DNA of 64,000 nt from Paenibacillus taichungensis (GCF_003287275.1 NZ_QEVW01000003.1:62001-126000), one strand, 5' to 3'; shown: positions 34,909 to 44,849, counted from the stretch's first letter. Notes: a model not told the origin generated them from the sequence alone. A program made the numbers and translations.

Positions 34909-34980
34909 ATGTCATTCAAGAGCTTCACTTTTAGAGGAATATATGAGGCTCTTCCAAGGACCGAACTTATGATGAGGTGA
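34909..34980 (+). CDS. Possible 23-residue leader peptide upstream of leuC
   Basis: ATG 34909 has AGGGTG eight bases upstream and opens a 23-codon frame ending in TGA 34978-34980. The stop lies inside the leuC ribosome site (GAGGTGA), six bases before ATG 34986, which would couple the two. The peptide begins [20 protein letters not shown]; it is not leucine-rich, so a classical leucine attenuator is unlikely. The rest of 34794-34908 holds a small hairpin (AACCTCTGC / GCAGTGGTT near 34800-34821) and no other gene. Confidence 0.4.
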   Translation: MSFKSFTFRGIYEALPRTELMMR

Positions 34981-34985
34981 AAATG

Positions 34986-36407
34986 ATGAGTAAAAAAACG
35001 ATGTTTGAGAAAATCTGGGAAAATCACGTGATTCATCAGGAAGAAGGCAAACCAAGCATTTTGTATATCGATCTGCATCTGGTGCATGAAGTAACATCTC
35101 CGCAGGCATTTGAAGGTCTGCGTCTGAGCGGACGTAAAGTCCGTCGCCCTGAGCTGACGTTCGCAACAATGGATCACAACGTTCCAACGAAGGATCGTTT
35201 TAACATTACGGATCCAATCTCCAAACAACAAATCGACACACTTTCACAAAACTGCCGTGACTTCGGCGTAAAACTGTATGATCTGGATACCATCGATCAA
35301 GGTGTTGTTCACGTTATGGGTCCTGAGCTCGGCTTGACTCATCCAGGTAAAACGATTGTATGTGGCGACAGTCACACGTCCACACACGGTGCATTTGGCG
35401 CACTCGCATTCGGGATCGGAACAAGTGAAGTAGAGCATGTTATGGCAACCCAATGTTTGCAGCAAGCCAAAGCCAAAACGATGGAAGTTCGGTTTGTAGG
35501 TAAACGTAACCCGGGTGTAACGGCGAAGGATATGATCCTCGCAGTCATCGCCAAATACGGTACAGACTTTGCTACTGGATATGTTATAGAATATACAGGT
35601 GAGTCGATTCGTGAACTGAGCATGGAAGAGCGTATGACCGTCTGCAACATGTCCATTGAAGGTGGAGCAAGAGCGGGCATGATTGCTCCGGATGAAACAA
35701 CATTTGAATATCTGCGTGGACGTGAATACGTACCTGCTGATGGCAAATTCGATGAAGCGGTTGCTGCTTGGAAAGAGCTTGTAACTGACGAAGGTGCTGA
35801 ATTTGACCGTATAGTTGAAATCGATGTGGAATCATTAATTCCGCAAGTAACTTGGGGTACTAGCCCAGGTATGGGAACCGACATTTCTTCGAAAGTTCCT
35901 GTCCCGGCTGAACTGCCAACTGAAAATGAACGTAAAGCTGCTGAAAAAGCGCTTGAATATATGGGTCTTACGCCTGGAACACCAATTTCCGAAATCCCGG
36001 TTGATTATGTATTTATCGGTTCATGCACCAATGGACGGATTGAAGATTTGCGTGCTGCTGCACAGGTAGCGAAAGGTCACACCGTATCCAGCAATGTTAC
36101 AGCGATCGTTGTACCAGGCTCGGGACGTGTTAAAATTCAGGCGGAAAAAGAAGGTCTGGATAAAGTCTTCACGGAGGCTGGATTTGAATGGCGTGATGCA
36201 GGATGCAGTATGTGCCTGGCAATGAATCCGGATGTATTGAAACCAGGACAACGTTGTGCTTCGACATCCAACCGTAACTTTGAAGGACGTCAGGGACGCG
36301 GAGGACGTACTCACCTCGTATCTCCTGCAATGGCGGCTGCAGCAGCGGTTAAGGGACACTTTGTTGACGTACGTGACTGGAATTTCAAAACGGAAGCAGC
36401 TATCTAA
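34986..36407 (+). CDS. leuC: 3-isopropylmalate dehydratase large subunit
   Basis: LeuC and LeuD together isomerise 2-isopropylmalate to 3-isopropylmalate in leucine synthesis, using a 4Fe-4S cluster. The 473-residue subunit has [30 protein letters not shown], and the three cluster cysteines lie in FIGSCTNGR and [12 protein letters not shown] 34986 is eight bases after GAGG; GTG 34977 and ATG 34983 are less well placed. It is the first gene of leuCD. Other leucine and branched-chain genes are absent here, and the promoter carries a Fur box, so this pair seems to be controlled by iron rather than together with the rest of the pathway. Confidence 0.95.
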   Translation: MSKKTMFEKIWENHVIHQEEGKPSILYIDLHLVHEVTSPQAFEGLRLSGRKVRRPELTFATMDHNVPTKDRFNITDPISKQQIDTLSQNCRDFGVKLYDLDTIDQGVVHVMGPELGLTHPGKTIVCGDSHTSTHGAFGALAFGIGTSEVEHVMATQCLQQAKAKTMEVRFVGKRNPGVTAKDMILAVIAKYGTDFATGYVIEYTGESIRELSMEERMTVCNMSIEGGARAGMIAPDETTFEYLRGREYVPADGKFDEAVAAWKELVTDEGAEFDRIVEIDVESLIPQVTWGTSPGMGTDISSKVPVPAELPTENERKAAEKALEYMGLTPGTPISEIPVDYVFIGSCTNGRIEDLRAAAQVAKGHTVSSNVTAIVVPGSGRVKIQAEKEGLDKVFTEAGFEWRDAGCSMCLAMNPDVLKPGQRCASTSNRNFEGRQGRGGRTHLVSPAMAAAAAVKGHFVDVRDWNFKTEAAI

Positions 36408-36439
36408 CACAGGAACGGATTGAAGGGAGAACGAATGAA

Positions 36440-37042
36440 ATGGATGAATTCAAAACACTGCAAGGCATCGTTGCACCGGTAGATCGGGTCAATGTAGATA
36501 CAGATGCAATCATTCCGAAACAATTTTTGAAACGGATCGAACGGACCGGATTTGGACAATTTTTGTTCTACGAATGGCGTTTTGACGAAGAGGGCAACAA
36601 TAATCCTTCTTTCGAAATGAATAAACCTCGCTACGAAGGAGCATCCATTCTGATCTCACGCGCCAACTTTGGTTGTGGATCTTCTCGTGAGCATGCACCA
36701 TGGGCGATTATGGACTACGGATTCCGTTGTGTAATTGCACCATCGTATGCGGATATTTTCTATAATAACTGCTTCAAAAACGGCATTTTGCCAATCAAAC
36801 TGTCGGAAGAGCAAGTAGAAGATCTGTTCCAGCGTACAGCGACTCATGCAGGTTATGAACTGAATGTCAATCTGGAAAACAAAACGATTACAGATGCACA
36901 TGGATTGCATATTGACTTTGACCTGGATGAACACCGTCGTCAGTTCCTGTTGCAAGGACTGGATGATATTGGCCTGACACTCCAGCATGATGATGAAATT
37001 ACAGCTTATGAACAGCGCCACGCGGCTAAATTGTTTGGTTAA
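36440..37042 (+). CDS. leuD: 3-isopropylmalate dehydratase small subunit
   Basis: The swivelling small subunit of isopropylmalate isomerase, 200 residues, full length. It carries [19 protein letters not shown] at the N terminus and the family motif [21 protein letters not shown] near residue 72. ATG 36440 has AAGGGAG ten bases upstream and lies 32 bases after leuC. A terminator closes the operon. Confidence 0.95.
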   Translation: MDEFKTLQGIVAPVDRVNVDTDAIIPKQFLKRIERTGFGQFLFYEWRFDEEGNNNPSFEMNKPRYEGASILISRANFGCGSSREHAPWAIMDYGFRCVIAPSYADIFYNNCFKNGILPIKLSEEQVEDLFQRTATHAGYELNVNLENKTITDAHGLHIDFDLDEHRRQFLLQGLDDIGLTLQHDDEITAYEQRHAAKLFG

Positions 37043-37067
37043 TCAATAAAAAATGTTGCTATTGTAG

Positions 37068-37126
37068 AAAGCTTCTGTCTCCAGAAAGGAACTGTGTTCC
37101 GATCCAAGAGAACAGAAGCTTTTTCT
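37068..37126 (+). terminator. Terminator after leuD
   Basis: Stem AAAGCTTCTGT / ACAGAAGCTTT separated by a 33-base loop that can itself pair, followed by TTCTT. Confidence 0.75.
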
Positions 37127-37174
37127 TGTACTCTCAAATGAACAAAACCGAAATAGTAAAGATATTAATCATCT

Positions 37175-37744
37175 TTATACATAGAATTCAAGATCTTTCT
37201 TGGCTGAATGCCTCAACACGTATTCCCCATCACTGTTCAGTTTTCTTGATGCAATTTTGATCCTAGTGTGGTCAAGCCGCGTCTCTCTGAGTACTCGCTT
37301 AATCGTTTGAATACCAAGTTTCTCATCCACAACAAAGCAGTATATATTCAAGGCGTACTGAGCGACTGGGTTTGCCGTTTTGCCCATATCATGCCCGTCT
37401 ACAAACCCTAGCCCTTTCCATCCCAGTTCACTTGTCAATGTTTCACTCGCCTTATCCTTAAGCCACAGATCACGTTTGTTTCCTGCCATGCTCTTCATGG
37501 GGTATTGGACGAGCAGCATATATCCCTCCTGTTCTGAAACCTGTTCGTAGCCTTGATTTGTGAAACGCTCTAAAAAATCAATTTTGAATTCGTCCTCATC
37601 CCTATACACACCTGTGAAATCTGATTTGCTCGTTGTGCCGGAATTACCGATTGTACCGATATGCTCCACCACCTGACCTTCTTCAATCCAGTATTCCGCA
37701 TATAGCAGCTTGCCGTCTGGTTCTTTCTTATATAGTGTGAGCAT
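37175..37744 (-). CDS. Hypothetical protein with WGR-like N terminus
   Basis: A 189-residue soluble protein. ATG 37744 follows AAGGAGGAAG; the frame continues upstream without a ribosome site. The first 45 residues (LYKKEPDGKLLYAEYWIEEGQVVEHIGTIGNSG) resemble a WGR-like strand pattern with a G-x-I-G turn. The remainder (GWKGLGFVDGHDMGKTANPVAQYALNIYCFVVD) is not familiar to me. It stands alone on the minus strand between leuD and the amidase genes. Function is unknown. Confidence 0.7.
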   Translation of the reverse strand: MLTLYKKEPDGKLLYAEYWIEEGQVVEHIGTIGNSGTTSKSDFTGVYRDEDEFKIDFLERFTNQGYEQVSEQEGYMLLVQYPMKSMAGNKRDLWLKDKASETLTSELGWKGLGFVDGHDMGKTANPVAQYALNIYCFVVDEKLGIQTIKRVLRETRLDHTRIKIASRKLNSDGEYVLRHSAKKDLEFYV

Positions 37745-38078
37745 GCTTCTTCCTCCTTGTTTGTCAGATTTTCCGCTTATATAGCAACCTATTTTGTTCG
37801 GAATATGTATCCCATAAGGTACATTATAGAATAGAAGAGGACGAGATACATGACATCTTTGAAACGATATATCTTCATATAAAAAGGAGATCATGCACTT
37901 GAAGATGATCTTCTGTTGTCGTCTTATTTCCGACTAAATATGACAACGTTGTAACCGGATGAAGTGACAATATCTGATAAACTGATTAGTAGATTATGGA
38001 AGGGTAGATAGAGTCGAGTGTTGCATCACAGCGAATCAGGTCGAAGGTTCAAAAGACAAACAGAATGGTGGTTAATGT
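37745..38078. other. Divergent intergenic region upstream of first amidase
   Basis: No gene is seen here. It holds TGACAACGTT at 37941-37950 (within the perfect palindrome ACAACGTTGT) and GAAGGTTCA at 38043-38051. Both elements recur with exactly the same 102-base separation upstream of the second amidase (39592 and 39694). Confidence 0.6.
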
Positions 38079-39485
38079 ATGAAGAAATGGTCGGCAGCAG
38101 TCTTTGTTTTTCTGTTCCTGTGTTTATTTCCTGTCATGGCAAATGCCGATTCGTCTCCCTCGATTGTGCTGGACGGTGTGACCATTAATCAGCAGTCGGG
38201 AGCTCCGGCCGAGAATACTGGCAAGACCGTGATGGTGCCCATTCGGATCGTTTCTGAAAACCTCGGTTATCAGGTGAAATGGGAGAAAGCCACACAGACT
38301 GTTCGTATTCTCAAAGGTAACAGAAGTATCCAGATGACGGCAGGCGAAGATGCGGCCACCGTAAATGGAAATCGGGTGAGTCTCGATTCTCCACCTCTAA
38401 TTAAACAAGGGACTACACTGGTTCCGTTACGTTTTGTCGGTGAAGGCATGGGTCTTCAGGTAGGATGGGACAATGGAACCAAGACAGTAAGCCTATTAAG
38501 CATTCCTCCTGTGGCAGGTAACGAGGGTGAAAATGACCCAGTGGAAGCTCCTGAACCGGAAGGTCTGTCTGAACTTCAAAGTATCAGCTTCGGCGGGGAT
38601 CGTCTAATCTTGGCGACGAACGGGAAAATCACACCGAAGGTTTCCAGTCTCAGCGGACCTGATCGTATCATCGTAGACCTGCCCGGCACCACATTTGCTA
38701 AGGAGTTCATCCAGGGACAGGCTTCCAATCTGGATGGCAGCGGAACTCTTCTGGTTACGGATTCATCGCTGGTTTCCAAGGTGCGATATGCAATATTCAG
38801 CCAAACGCCTTCAACGGTGCGTGTGGTCCTTGATCTGAGTCAGGCAGCGACTGCCAAATGGTCACTGGGTGAGAACAACGTGTTGCTTGTTGACCTTGCG
38901 GCGAGTAATGGAGAGCCAACAAGTCAGCCTGCTGTACCAACCAATGATGGTAAAAAGATTGTTATTATCGATCCAGGACATGGTGGACGACAGTCGGGGG
39001 CCGTCAGTGTGACAGGCGCCTATGAGAAGGACTTTAATTTGGCTGTGGGACTCAAAGTTCAGGCACTTCTGCAACAACATACGGAGATTCAGACGGTGAT
39101 TACAAGGCAGGATGATACGGAATTATCCCTGCAGCAGCGTGTAGATATTGCCCAACTGAATCAGGCGGATATTTTTGTGTCGATCCATGGAAACAAGTTT
39201 ACAACTCCTGTTCCTAATGGAATTGAAACGTTGTACAGTCGTAAAGATAGCAAGGATTTGGCCGACATTTTGCACAAGCATGTGTTGCAGATTACGGGAT
39301 TTAAGGATAGAGGAGTCAAAACGGCAAGTCTGCATGTAACCCGTGAATCAACGATGCCCGCAGTTCTGCTTGAACTCGGATTTCTAAGTAATCCAGCTGA
39401 TGAAGCAATGATGCTGACTGAAGATTATCAGAACAAATGTGCACAGGCCATCGTAGACGGAATTGTAGAATATTTGGGTCTTTAA
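38079..39485 (+). CDS. N-acetylmuramoyl-L-alanine amidase with CAO-like and AMIN domains
   Basis: An exported cell-wall hydrolase of 468 residues. A signal peptide (to about residue 24, cleavage near ANADS) is followed by a copper-amine-oxidase-like N-terminal domain (MVPIRIVSENLGYQVKWEKATQTVRI and LVPLRFVGEGMGLQVGWDNGTKTV), an AMIN domain (about 165-275), and an Amidase_3 catalytic domain from about 290. The zinc-site residues sit in IIDPGHGG, the YEKDFNLAVGLKV Glu, and VSIHGN; the catalytic Glu is in AVLLELGFLSN. It is a tandem paralogue of the next gene. Probable roles are wall turnover or cell separation. Confidence 0.92.
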   Translation: MKKWSAAVFVFLFLCLFPVMANADSSPSIVLDGVTINQQSGAPAENTGKTVMVPIRIVSENLGYQVKWEKATQTVRILKGNRSIQMTAGEDAATVNGNRVSLDSPPLIKQGTTLVPLRFVGEGMGLQVGWDNGTKTVSLLSIPPVAGNEGENDPVEAPEPEGLSELQSISFGGDRLILATNGKITPKVSSLSGPDRIIVDLPGTTFAKEFIQGQASNLDGSGTLLVTDSSLVSKVRYAIFSQTPSTVRVVLDLSQAATAKWSLGENNVLLVDLAASNGEPTSQPAVPTNDGKKIVIIDPGHGGRQSGAVSVTGAYEKDFNLAVGLKVQALLQQHTEIQTVITRQDDTELSLQQRVDIAQLNQADIFVSIHGNKFTTPVPNGIETLYSRKDSKDLADILHKHVLQITGFKDRGVKTASLHVTRESTMPAVLLELGFLSNPADEAMMLTEDYQNKCAQAIVDGIVEYLGL

Positions 39486-39591
39486 TTTGGGCTGTGCGCA
39501 AATATGAAGGTCAGGGTAGTGCGTTGTTTCGAGATGCATAATTGATAATTAAGGAAAAAATCAGACAATAAAATGTAGAAAAAGCTTGATT

Positions 39592-39743
39592 TGACAACGT
39601 TTTTTTTCTGTTATGTTGGAATATATTCGCAACTTTTGAGAGTCCGAGGCGTCTAATAGGTGTCTGGTAATGCCTCAGTGGTCAGTCGGAGCTGAAGGTT
39701 CACAACATGCGGCAAAAAAATATGAGAATGGTAGGGGTGAAGG
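39592..39743 (+). promoter_or_regulatory. Upstream region of second amidase, conserved with the first
   Basis: TTGACA at 39591 starts the shared TGACAACGTT block; GAAGGTTCA lies at 39694 and AGAATGGT shortly before the ribosome site, all in the same order as before the gene at 38079. A stem GAGGC / GCCTC (about 39646-39675) lies between. Confidence 0.5.
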
Positions 39744-41156
39744 ATGAAGAAGTTCGGTTTTTTGGTACTGTTATTTGTCTTTGGGCTCGTTTTCCCGGGC
39801 TATAGTCATGCAGCAGCAGATACGCACATTATCCTAGATGGGAAAGAAATTGTGCAACCTTCGGATGCCAAAGCGGAAATCATCAATAGCAGTGTGATGG
39901 TTCCGATTCGGGTTATTTCGGAGAGCCTGGGATATGGTGTGGACTGGAAACAGGCAACAAGCACCGTGACTATTAGCAAAGACAACACTGCCATGCAGAT
40001 GATTGTTGGACAGAAGACGGCAACGGTGAACGGCAGTAACGTGAACCTGGATGCCCCGCCACTCGTGAAAAATGGAACCACACTTGTGCCTTTAAGGTTC
40101 ATTGGTGAGCAAATGGGTCTTAAGGTGGGTTGGAACAATACAACGAAGACGGTAACATTAGTTACCCAGAATTCAGGTTCCGGAAACGGGACAACCACTC
40201 CTCCGAACTCTGGTAATGACGGTGGAGGATCTGATCAGGAGGGTCTTGTACTGGTGAACGGCATCAGCTTCAGTGACAACCGCTTTTTGATTGCAACTAG
40301 CGGAAATACGAAGCCGAACGTCTTCACGATGACAGGACCGGATCGAATCGTTATAGACTTGCCAAATACCGCATTCGCTGACTCTTTTAGTGAAGGACAA
40401 GCTTTGGACAGCAACCAGAATGGACAGCTTGTCGTGAGTGGATATCCGGATGTGTCGAAGATTCGTTATTCCTTGTACAGCAATAGTCCTTCTACTCTTC
40501 GTTTTGTCATTGATCTGACCAATGCGAAAGGTTATGACGTGCAAAGTGACTCTGGTCTGGTTATGATTGATCTGAACAAAGAAGGCACTACAACACCGCA
40601 GCCTCCTGTTGGCAACAACGGCAAAAAAGTTGTTGTTGTAGACGCTGGACATGGTAATCAGGACCCGGGAGCCATTGGTGTAACCGGCAAGAAGGAAAAA
40701 GACTTCAATCTGGCAATGGCTCTGAAAGTGGAAGCATTGCTGAAAAAAGAATCTAACATTGACGTTGTGCTTACGCGCAGCGATGATACATTTTTGGCTT
40801 TAAGTGAACGAGTGAAAATCGCAGAAAAATTAAAGGCGGATATCTTTATTTCTATTCATGCGAACAGCGGGTCTGCAGCGGCAAACGGTGTGGAGACATA
40901 TTACACCCGTTCGAATAGCAAGGCATTGGCTACGGTGATGCACAAGTATCTCTTGCAATCATCTGGCCTGAAGGACCGCGGAGTAAAAACGGCAAGTCTC
41001 CACGTAACCCGTGAAACAACGATGCCGGCTGTTTTGCTGGAAGCCGGTTTCCTGAGCAATAAGAGCGATGAAGCCGCATTGTTCACTGAAAGTTTCCAGA
41101 ACAGTGTAGCCAAAGGGATTGTTGCAGGGATCAAGGAGTATCTGGGAATTAAATAA
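39744..41156 (+). CDS. N-acetylmuramoyl-L-alanine amidase, tandem paralogue
   Basis: A 470-residue protein with the same order of parts as its upstream neighbour: signal peptide (cleavage near SHAAA), CAO-like N domain (MVPIRVISESLGYGVDWKQATSTVTI, LVPLRFIGEQMGLKVGWNNTTKTV), a Gly/Ser/Asn linker, AMIN domain and Amidase_3 domain (VVVDAGHGNQDPGAIG, KEKDFNLAMALKVEALL, ISIHANSGSAAANGVETYYTR, AVLLEAGFLSN). All catalytic residues are intact, so both copies should be active. The two genes, and their upstream regions, look like one duplication. A GerMN lipoprotein gene follows after 35 bases. Confidence 0.92.
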   Translation: MKKFGFLVLLFVFGLVFPGYSHAAADTHIILDGKEIVQPSDAKAEIINSSVMVPIRVISESLGYGVDWKQATSTVTISKDNTAMQMIVGQKTATVNGSNVNLDAPPLVKNGTTLVPLRFIGEQMGLKVGWNNTTKTVTLVTQNSGSGNGTTTPPNSGNDGGGSDQEGLVLVNGISFSDNRFLIATSGNTKPNVFTMTGPDRIVIDLPNTAFADSFSEGQALDSNQNGQLVVSGYPDVSKIRYSLYSNSPSTLRFVIDLTNAKGYDVQSDSGLVMIDLNKEGTTTPQPPVGNNGKKVVVVDAGHGNQDPGAIGVTGKKEKDFNLAMALKVEALLKKESNIDVVLTRSDDTFLALSERVKIAEKLKADIFISIHANSGSAAANGVETYYTRSNSKALATVMHKYLLQSSGLKDRGVKTASLHVTRETTMPAVLLEAGFLSNKSDEAALFTESFQNSVAKGIVAGIKEYLGIK

Positions 41157-41191
41157 GGGTTCAACCCTTATGATCAGGAGGCGGAGTTAGA

Positions 41192-41875
41192 ATGAACAAA
41201 AAATTATGGATTGCAGCGCTGCTGGTAACGGTTATGACAGTTGCTGCTGGATGTGGAAGCAAGCCAACAGCTGCTCCAGCTCCAAATCAGACTCAAGGTG
41301 CGGGAACAGAGAATAATGCGCCTGAGGATCAGAATGAGACGGATATTACTGAACCTGTAACTGTGGATCCGGAGGATACAACGACAACGACACCGGGTAA
41401 CACAGAAGGCAGTACGGAGGGTACAACGACTCCATCGGGTGGAACTACTACAGAGAAGCCTGGAACTTCCGAAACTAATGAGAAGAAGACCATTGATGTG
41501 TACTACACAGATCTGGAAGAGTTGGAATTGCACAAAGCATCGGCAGTTATTTCTTATTCTTCTGATGAAGCCAAGTACAAGGCTGCATTTGCAGCGCTGC
41601 AACAAAGCAAAGACGACAATCTTGTTCCGCTTTGGGCTAAAGAAATTGAATTGAAATCTGTTCAGTTCAAAGACGGTGCGCTTACCCTGGATATTCACAT
41701 GCCGGATACAGCACGTCTTGGTGCAGGTGGCGAAGTGTTTGCCATTGATGCTTTGAAGCAAACGTTCTTCCAGTTTGATGAAATCAAATCACTTGATTTG
41801 CTGGTAGATGGCCAGCAATCCGAGAGTTTGATGGGCCATGTGGATCTTGAGCATCCAATGACACGATCCGAATAG
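41192..41875 (+). CDS. GerMN-domain lipoprotein
   Basis: A 227-residue lipoprotein. The signal peptide ends in the lipobox VAAGC (Cys about residue 21). A Thr/Glu/Pro/Gly-rich spacer (about 25-95) is followed by a GerMN domain of about 120 residues (IDVYYTDLEELELHKASAVISYSSDEAKYKAAFAALQQ ... LTLDIHMPDTARLGAGGEVFAIDALKQTFFQF). GerMN domains occur in GerM and other sporulation or germination proteins and near cell-wall amidases, which fits its place just after two amidase genes. AGGAGGCGGAG precedes the ATG. Confidence 0.85.
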   Translation: MNKKLWIAALLVTVMTVAAGCGSKPTAAPAPNQTQGAGTENNAPEDQNETDITEPVTVDPEDTTTTTPGNTEGSTEGTTTPSGGTTTEKPGTSETNEKKTIDVYYTDLEELELHKASAVISYSSDEAKYKAAFAALQQSKDDNLVPLWAKEIELKSVQFKDGALTLDIHMPDTARLGAGGEVFAIDALKQTFFQFDEIKSLDLLVDGQQSESLMGHVDLEHPMTRSE

Positions 41876-41947
41876 GTTGTACAGCATGTTGTTTTACCGT
41901 GAATCTGCGGAATATCGGCCGTTTTACATGAGAGAGGGGAATCACAG

Positions 41948-44686
41948 GTGACTTTTAAATATAACAATCCATCACACTCTAAAAAAGTAGTTTCAGCCGT
42001 GCTTGCAGGCATGATGGCCCTTAGCGCCGGCGGAGCTGCCATGGCAGCAGAATCAACAGATACGGGGCAAGGCCAGACTGCAACTGTAAACAATACAGCT
42101 GCACCAACCGGTTTGTTCAGTGATATCAAGGTCGGATATTGGGCTGAGAAACATGTGTACAAACTGGCCTATCAAGGCATTCTTCTCGGTAACAACGGCT
42201 TGTTCCGTCCGGGAGACGCGGTAACGCAGCAGGAAGCTGTGACAATGGCGATCCGTTTTATGAACAAGGAGGACCAGTTGAACGACAGCACGGCTACGGC
42301 ATTACCGACAAATATGGAAGTGGGAAACTATTTCAAGCCTTATGTCGCTTTGGCGCTTCAACTGGGACTGATTGATAAAACCGAAGAATCTACAGTGGAT
42401 GTGTCCAAAACATCCTGGGGGCAGAAACAGGCATCACGTGAATGGATTACAAAATTGTTGATCCGTTCGTTGAACAAGGATGCTGAAGCGAAGGCCCAAA
42501 ACAACCAATCTACCGGATTTGCTGATAATGATAGCATTTCCGAAAGTGGCAAAGGGTACATCAATCTGGCTGTAAGTTTGGATCTGGCCAAAGGTGTAGA
42601 AGGCAACAAATTTAATCCAACCGGTTCTGTGACTCGTGCCCAACTCGCTACATTCTTTAGCCGCGGCGAAACCTTAACGGATACGAAGTATGCGAACACA
42701 TTCACGGGTTATGTAACTGGATTAAAAGATGGGCAGATCACACTGGTTGTGGACGGAAAAGCTGTTAACTTCGCAGTGAACAGCAGTACTCCTTACTTTA
42801 CAAAAGACAGTGAATCTCGTGCATCGTCTGCGGATGTGAAGCTGTATACAAAAGTTCAGATTGTAGGTACTACGGGTACAGCTTCCTATGTAGAAGTGGT
42901 TGATGCTACGCCGCAGGTAGAAAGCGTTGAAGGTACATTTGCTCGTTCATTATCAGGTAATAAAATTGGCTTGTTTGTAGGCGAGAATTATGAAACATAT
43001 GGCTATGATGAGGCAACAGCATTTATCGATCAAAATGGAAATGCAATCAAACTGTCTGATATTACAGCAGATAGCACCATTGAAGTACAACGTGAGACGT
43101 TCTCGGCTGATAAAAAGACAGTTGTTATTCGTGTGAAGTCCGGTATTGTAAACAAAAGTGATAGTGGTGTCGTTGCTGAAGTAACGACTTCTGCCAAAAC
43201 GATTAAGCTTACCAATGCAGCCGGAACTACAGAGCAATACACGTATAACGATAATCTGATCATTCGATATCAAGATCGAATCCTTTCCTTGGCTGAGCTC
43301 AAAGCGGGAAGTGCAGTGAAGTACACGGTGAAAGACAGCATCCTGCAAACGATCGAATTGTCGCAAGGTGTAGAGCAGTCTTTACGTGGTACACTGGTGG
43401 AGATCGGTGGTAACCAATCCACACTGACGTTTAAACGTGAAGGTGGATCGCTGGAAGCGAAGCTGCTTGCAGAAAAGCCGGAAGTAGTTATTAACGGAAT
43501 CCAGGATGCTACGCTGAATGATCTGATTACTGACGCAACTAATGGAGATCAGGTTGAACTTACGCTAAACTCTGAAGACCGTGTGACGCGCATTCAAGTG
43601 ATCGGACGTCAGATGGAGCCAATGAACGGAGTTTCCGTTGTATCCTACAACAGTAAAACAAAAGTATTGACGGTTCTGGACAGCAATAAAAAACCGTTTG
43701 TGTTCACGCTTGATGACAAAACGAAGCTGGACTACAACACATCGAAACCTACACTTGCTGGATTGGAGTCTTTGTTAAATGATGGTCGCAAATTGGATCT
43801 GACGTATGTGGGAACTCGTGCGTTATCCGTTAAAGTGATCTACAAATACGAAGGCACAATCAGCAGTATTGATACTTCTGGAAGAAAAATTAGTTTGTTG
43901 TCTGGAAACCAGACGATCACGGTGCCGTACTCTACGGTTCCAACAATCGAGATTTACAACAAATCTGGAGCAGGTCTGAGTGATCTGAAGATCGGTGATA
44001 GTGTCACAGTTACGCTGGGTTCGAATCAGGACTATGTGCAGAAAGTGGCTTTGAACACCGTGGCTCAATTTGAAGTAGTTTCTGTAGAAACCAATGGACG
44101 TGTCCGTGTGAAATCGGATTCGCTGACAAGTCAGTTCTACGTTGATCAAGCGGTACTGACAGGAGAAAGCGGTCAGACCATTACGGCATCACAATTGACA
44201 GCGGGTAACCTGATCAACGTTACATTTGAGGGAACAACGCCTAAAGCGGTTCAAGTTGTTAAACGTACGCTTGCGGAGGTTACATCTGTTGATGCTTCGT
44301 CAGTTACACTGAAACTGTTCAATGGTCAAAGTGAGACGGTTCCTGTTAGTGGTTCTGTAAAAGTGGTTAAATCGGGATCTACGTTAACTACTCTTGGCAG
44401 TCTTACTGTAGGTGACCGTGTTGAGATGACGAAGGACACGGATAATTCCACCCGTTTCAGAGTGCTGACGGTCATGAGCAAACAGTTCTGGTCTTATGAT
44501 GGAGTCGGTAACCAAATTTTGGTTAAACGTGAGTCCACATCTGACACAAATTATCGTTTTGCACTGGGTACAGGCGCATTTGTTCACCAGGGTGACAACA
44601 CTTTAAGCGTGCAATCTCTCAAAGATAATGATAATATTGTATTGTATCTCCTGAACAACGTTGTACTGGAGATCCAAAAACAGTAA
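41948..44686 (+). CDS. S-layer-homology-domain surface protein
   Basis: A 912-residue exported protein starting at GTG 41948 (AGAGGGG nine bases upstream). A signal peptide (cleavage near AMAAE) is followed by SLH repeats within residues about 55-235 (LFSDIKVGYWAEKHVYKLAYQGILLGNNGLFRPGDAVTQQEAVTMAIRF; GFADNDSISESGKGYINLAVSLDLAKGVEGNKFNPTGSVTRAQLATFFSR), which normally bind pyruvylated secondary wall polymers. The rest, about 670 residues, is Thr/Val/Asp-rich and made of repeated beta-type segments (for example KLTNAAGTTEQYTY, SLLSGNQTITVPYS, KLFNGQSETVPVSG). No catalytic domain is recognised; a structural surface role is likely. A terminator follows. Confidence 0.87.
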   Translation: MTFKYNNPSHSKKVVSAVLAGMMALSAGGAAMAAESTDTGQGQTATVNNTAAPTGLFSDIKVGYWAEKHVYKLAYQGILLGNNGLFRPGDAVTQQEAVTMAIRFMNKEDQLNDSTATALPTNMEVGNYFKPYVALALQLGLIDKTEESTVDVSKTSWGQKQASREWITKLLIRSLNKDAEAKAQNNQSTGFADNDSISESGKGYINLAVSLDLAKGVEGNKFNPTGSVTRAQLATFFSRGETLTDTKYANTFTGYVTGLKDGQITLVVDGKAVNFAVNSSTPYFTKDSESRASSADVKLYTKVQIVGTTGTASYVEVVDATPQVESVEGTFARSLSGNKIGLFVGENYETYGYDEATAFIDQNGNAIKLSDITADSTIEVQRETFSADKKTVVIRVKSGIVNKSDSGVVAEVTTSAKTIKLTNAAGTTEQYTYNDNLIIRYQDRILSLAELKAGSAVKYTVKDSILQTIELSQGVEQSLRGTLVEIGGNQSTLTFKREGGSLEAKLLAEKPEVVINGIQDATLNDLITDATNGDQVELTLNSEDRVTRIQVIGRQMEPMNGVSVVSYNSKTKVLTVLDSNKKPFVFTLDDKTKLDYNTSKPTLAGLESLLNDGRKLDLTYVGTRALSVKVIYKYEGTISSIDTSGRKISLLSGNQTITVPYSTVPTIEIYNKSGAGLSDLKIGDSVTVTLGSNQDYVQKVALNTVAQFEVVSVETNGRVRVKSDSLTSQFYVDQAVLTGESGQTITASQLTAGNLINVTFEGTTPKAVQVVKRTLAEVTSVDASSVTLKLFNGQSETVPVSGSVKVVKSGSTLTTLGSLTVGDRVEMTKDTDNSTRFRVLTVMSKQFWSYDGVGNQILVKRESTSDTNYRFALGTGAFVHQGDNTLSVQSLKDNDNIVLYLLNNVVLEIQKQ

Positions 44687-44717
44687 TCGTTTCTTTTCGA
44701 GGATCAAAAGAATGACC

Positions 44718-44758
44718 GTCTTGATGCGGGATCTTTCCCGTATCAAGACGTTTTTTTT
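44718..44758 (+). terminator. Terminator after SLH protein gene
   Basis: Stem CGTCTTGATGCGGG / CCCGTATCAAGACG, one mismatch, six-base loop, then eight T. Confidence 0.92.
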
Positions 44759-44849
44759 GCAAGATTTTTGGGGTCCCCGCAAAGTACTCGAAAGAAGCTT
44801 CGAAGTAAGGCTCCACTGTGTGGAGTCATTTTGTGGGAGGTAGCTCTTC

